Shown here one piece after another: positions 5,985-6,028 of a stretch of 6,028 nt of DNA. The position numbers were made by a program, and so were the translations under genes. Under the pieces are notes generated by a model, which saw nothing but the letters and a program-made list of their open reading frames with translations, was not told the DNA's origin and did no database searches. The DNA is from Xanthobacteraceae bacterium (GTDB taxonomy: Bacteria; Pseudomonadota; Alphaproteobacteria; Rhizobiales; Xanthobacteraceae). Numbering within the stretch: the stretch's first letter is position 1; each line of letters begins with the position of its first letter. Location of the stretch: positions 1 through 6,028 of the forward strand of contig JASHRY010000072.1 in assembly GCA_030037105.1 (NCBI GenBank), read 5' to 3'.

Positions 5985-6028
5985 CGGCGGTGATTATGGA
6001 TTGCGGACAGCCGCTGCGCGGCGTCGGC
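5985..6028. repeat. REP/BIME-like repeat, second inverted unit, cut by window edge
   Basis: GGTGATTATGGATT (5989-6002) is, in reverse complement, similar to the ATCCGTACTCGC flank of the first unit (5953-5964). This suggests a second unit in opposite orientation, as in paired BIME-type elements. It contains a stem GCCGC (6010-6014) and GCGGC (6018-6022) with a three-base loop. The element is incomplete at base 6028. Confidence 0.5.

Noticed and set aside
1..6028. Novel defence, mobile or CRISPR system
   Set aside because: Every sizeable gene belongs to a recognisable housekeeping or conserved family; no direct-repeat array, transposase, toxin-antitoxin pair or phage gene is seen.

Overview
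This window looks like an ordinary piece of chromosome from a GC-rich alphaproteobacterium. The best guess is Hyphomicrobiales, near the Bradyrhizobium / Xanthobacteraceae side. Three things point there: GC-rich codon use throughout, protein sequences typical of that group (a YbjN protein, a MidA-type methyltransferase between lgt and pgeF, a long CTC-type L25), and two kinds of intergenic repeat familiar from those genomes. The assignment comes from memory of family sequences, not from a search.

Layout, left to right. On the minus strand are rplY (ribosomal protein L25/CTC, running off the left edge inside a poly-alanine tail) and, upstream of it, a small coiled-coil UbiK/BMFP-family protein. 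A well-formed sigma-70-like promoter lies between the two and should serve rplY. A 147-base divergent region follows. On the plus strand come lgt (prolipoprotein diacylglyceryl transferase), a MidA/NDUFAF7-family SAM methyltransferase and pgeF (YfiH, peptidoglycan editing factor). The start and stop codons of these three overlap (8 and 4 bases), so they are almost certainly one translationally coupled operon. After a 144-base gap comes prs (PRPP synthetase) with its own strong ribosome binding site. A gene-free 363-base stretch then carries a degenerate dispersed repeat and a candidate promoter, followed by a YbjN-domain protein. The right end holds an imperfect palindrome of a REP/BIME-like repeat and the beginning of a second one.

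The genes cover separate housekeeping jobs: translation (L25), quinone or membrane support (UbiK-like), envelope biogenesis (Lgt, PgeF), probable respiratory complex I assembly (MidA-like) and nucleotide precursor supply (Prs). YbjN has only a loosely defined role. All seven reading frames look intact apart from the edge truncation of rplY. I see no tRNA, rRNA, CRISPR array, insertion sequence, prophage or defence gene, and no convincing evidence of an undescribed system. The points most worth a second look are the long alanine tract of L25, the intergenic repeats, and the linkage of the MidA-like gene to lgt and pgeF.
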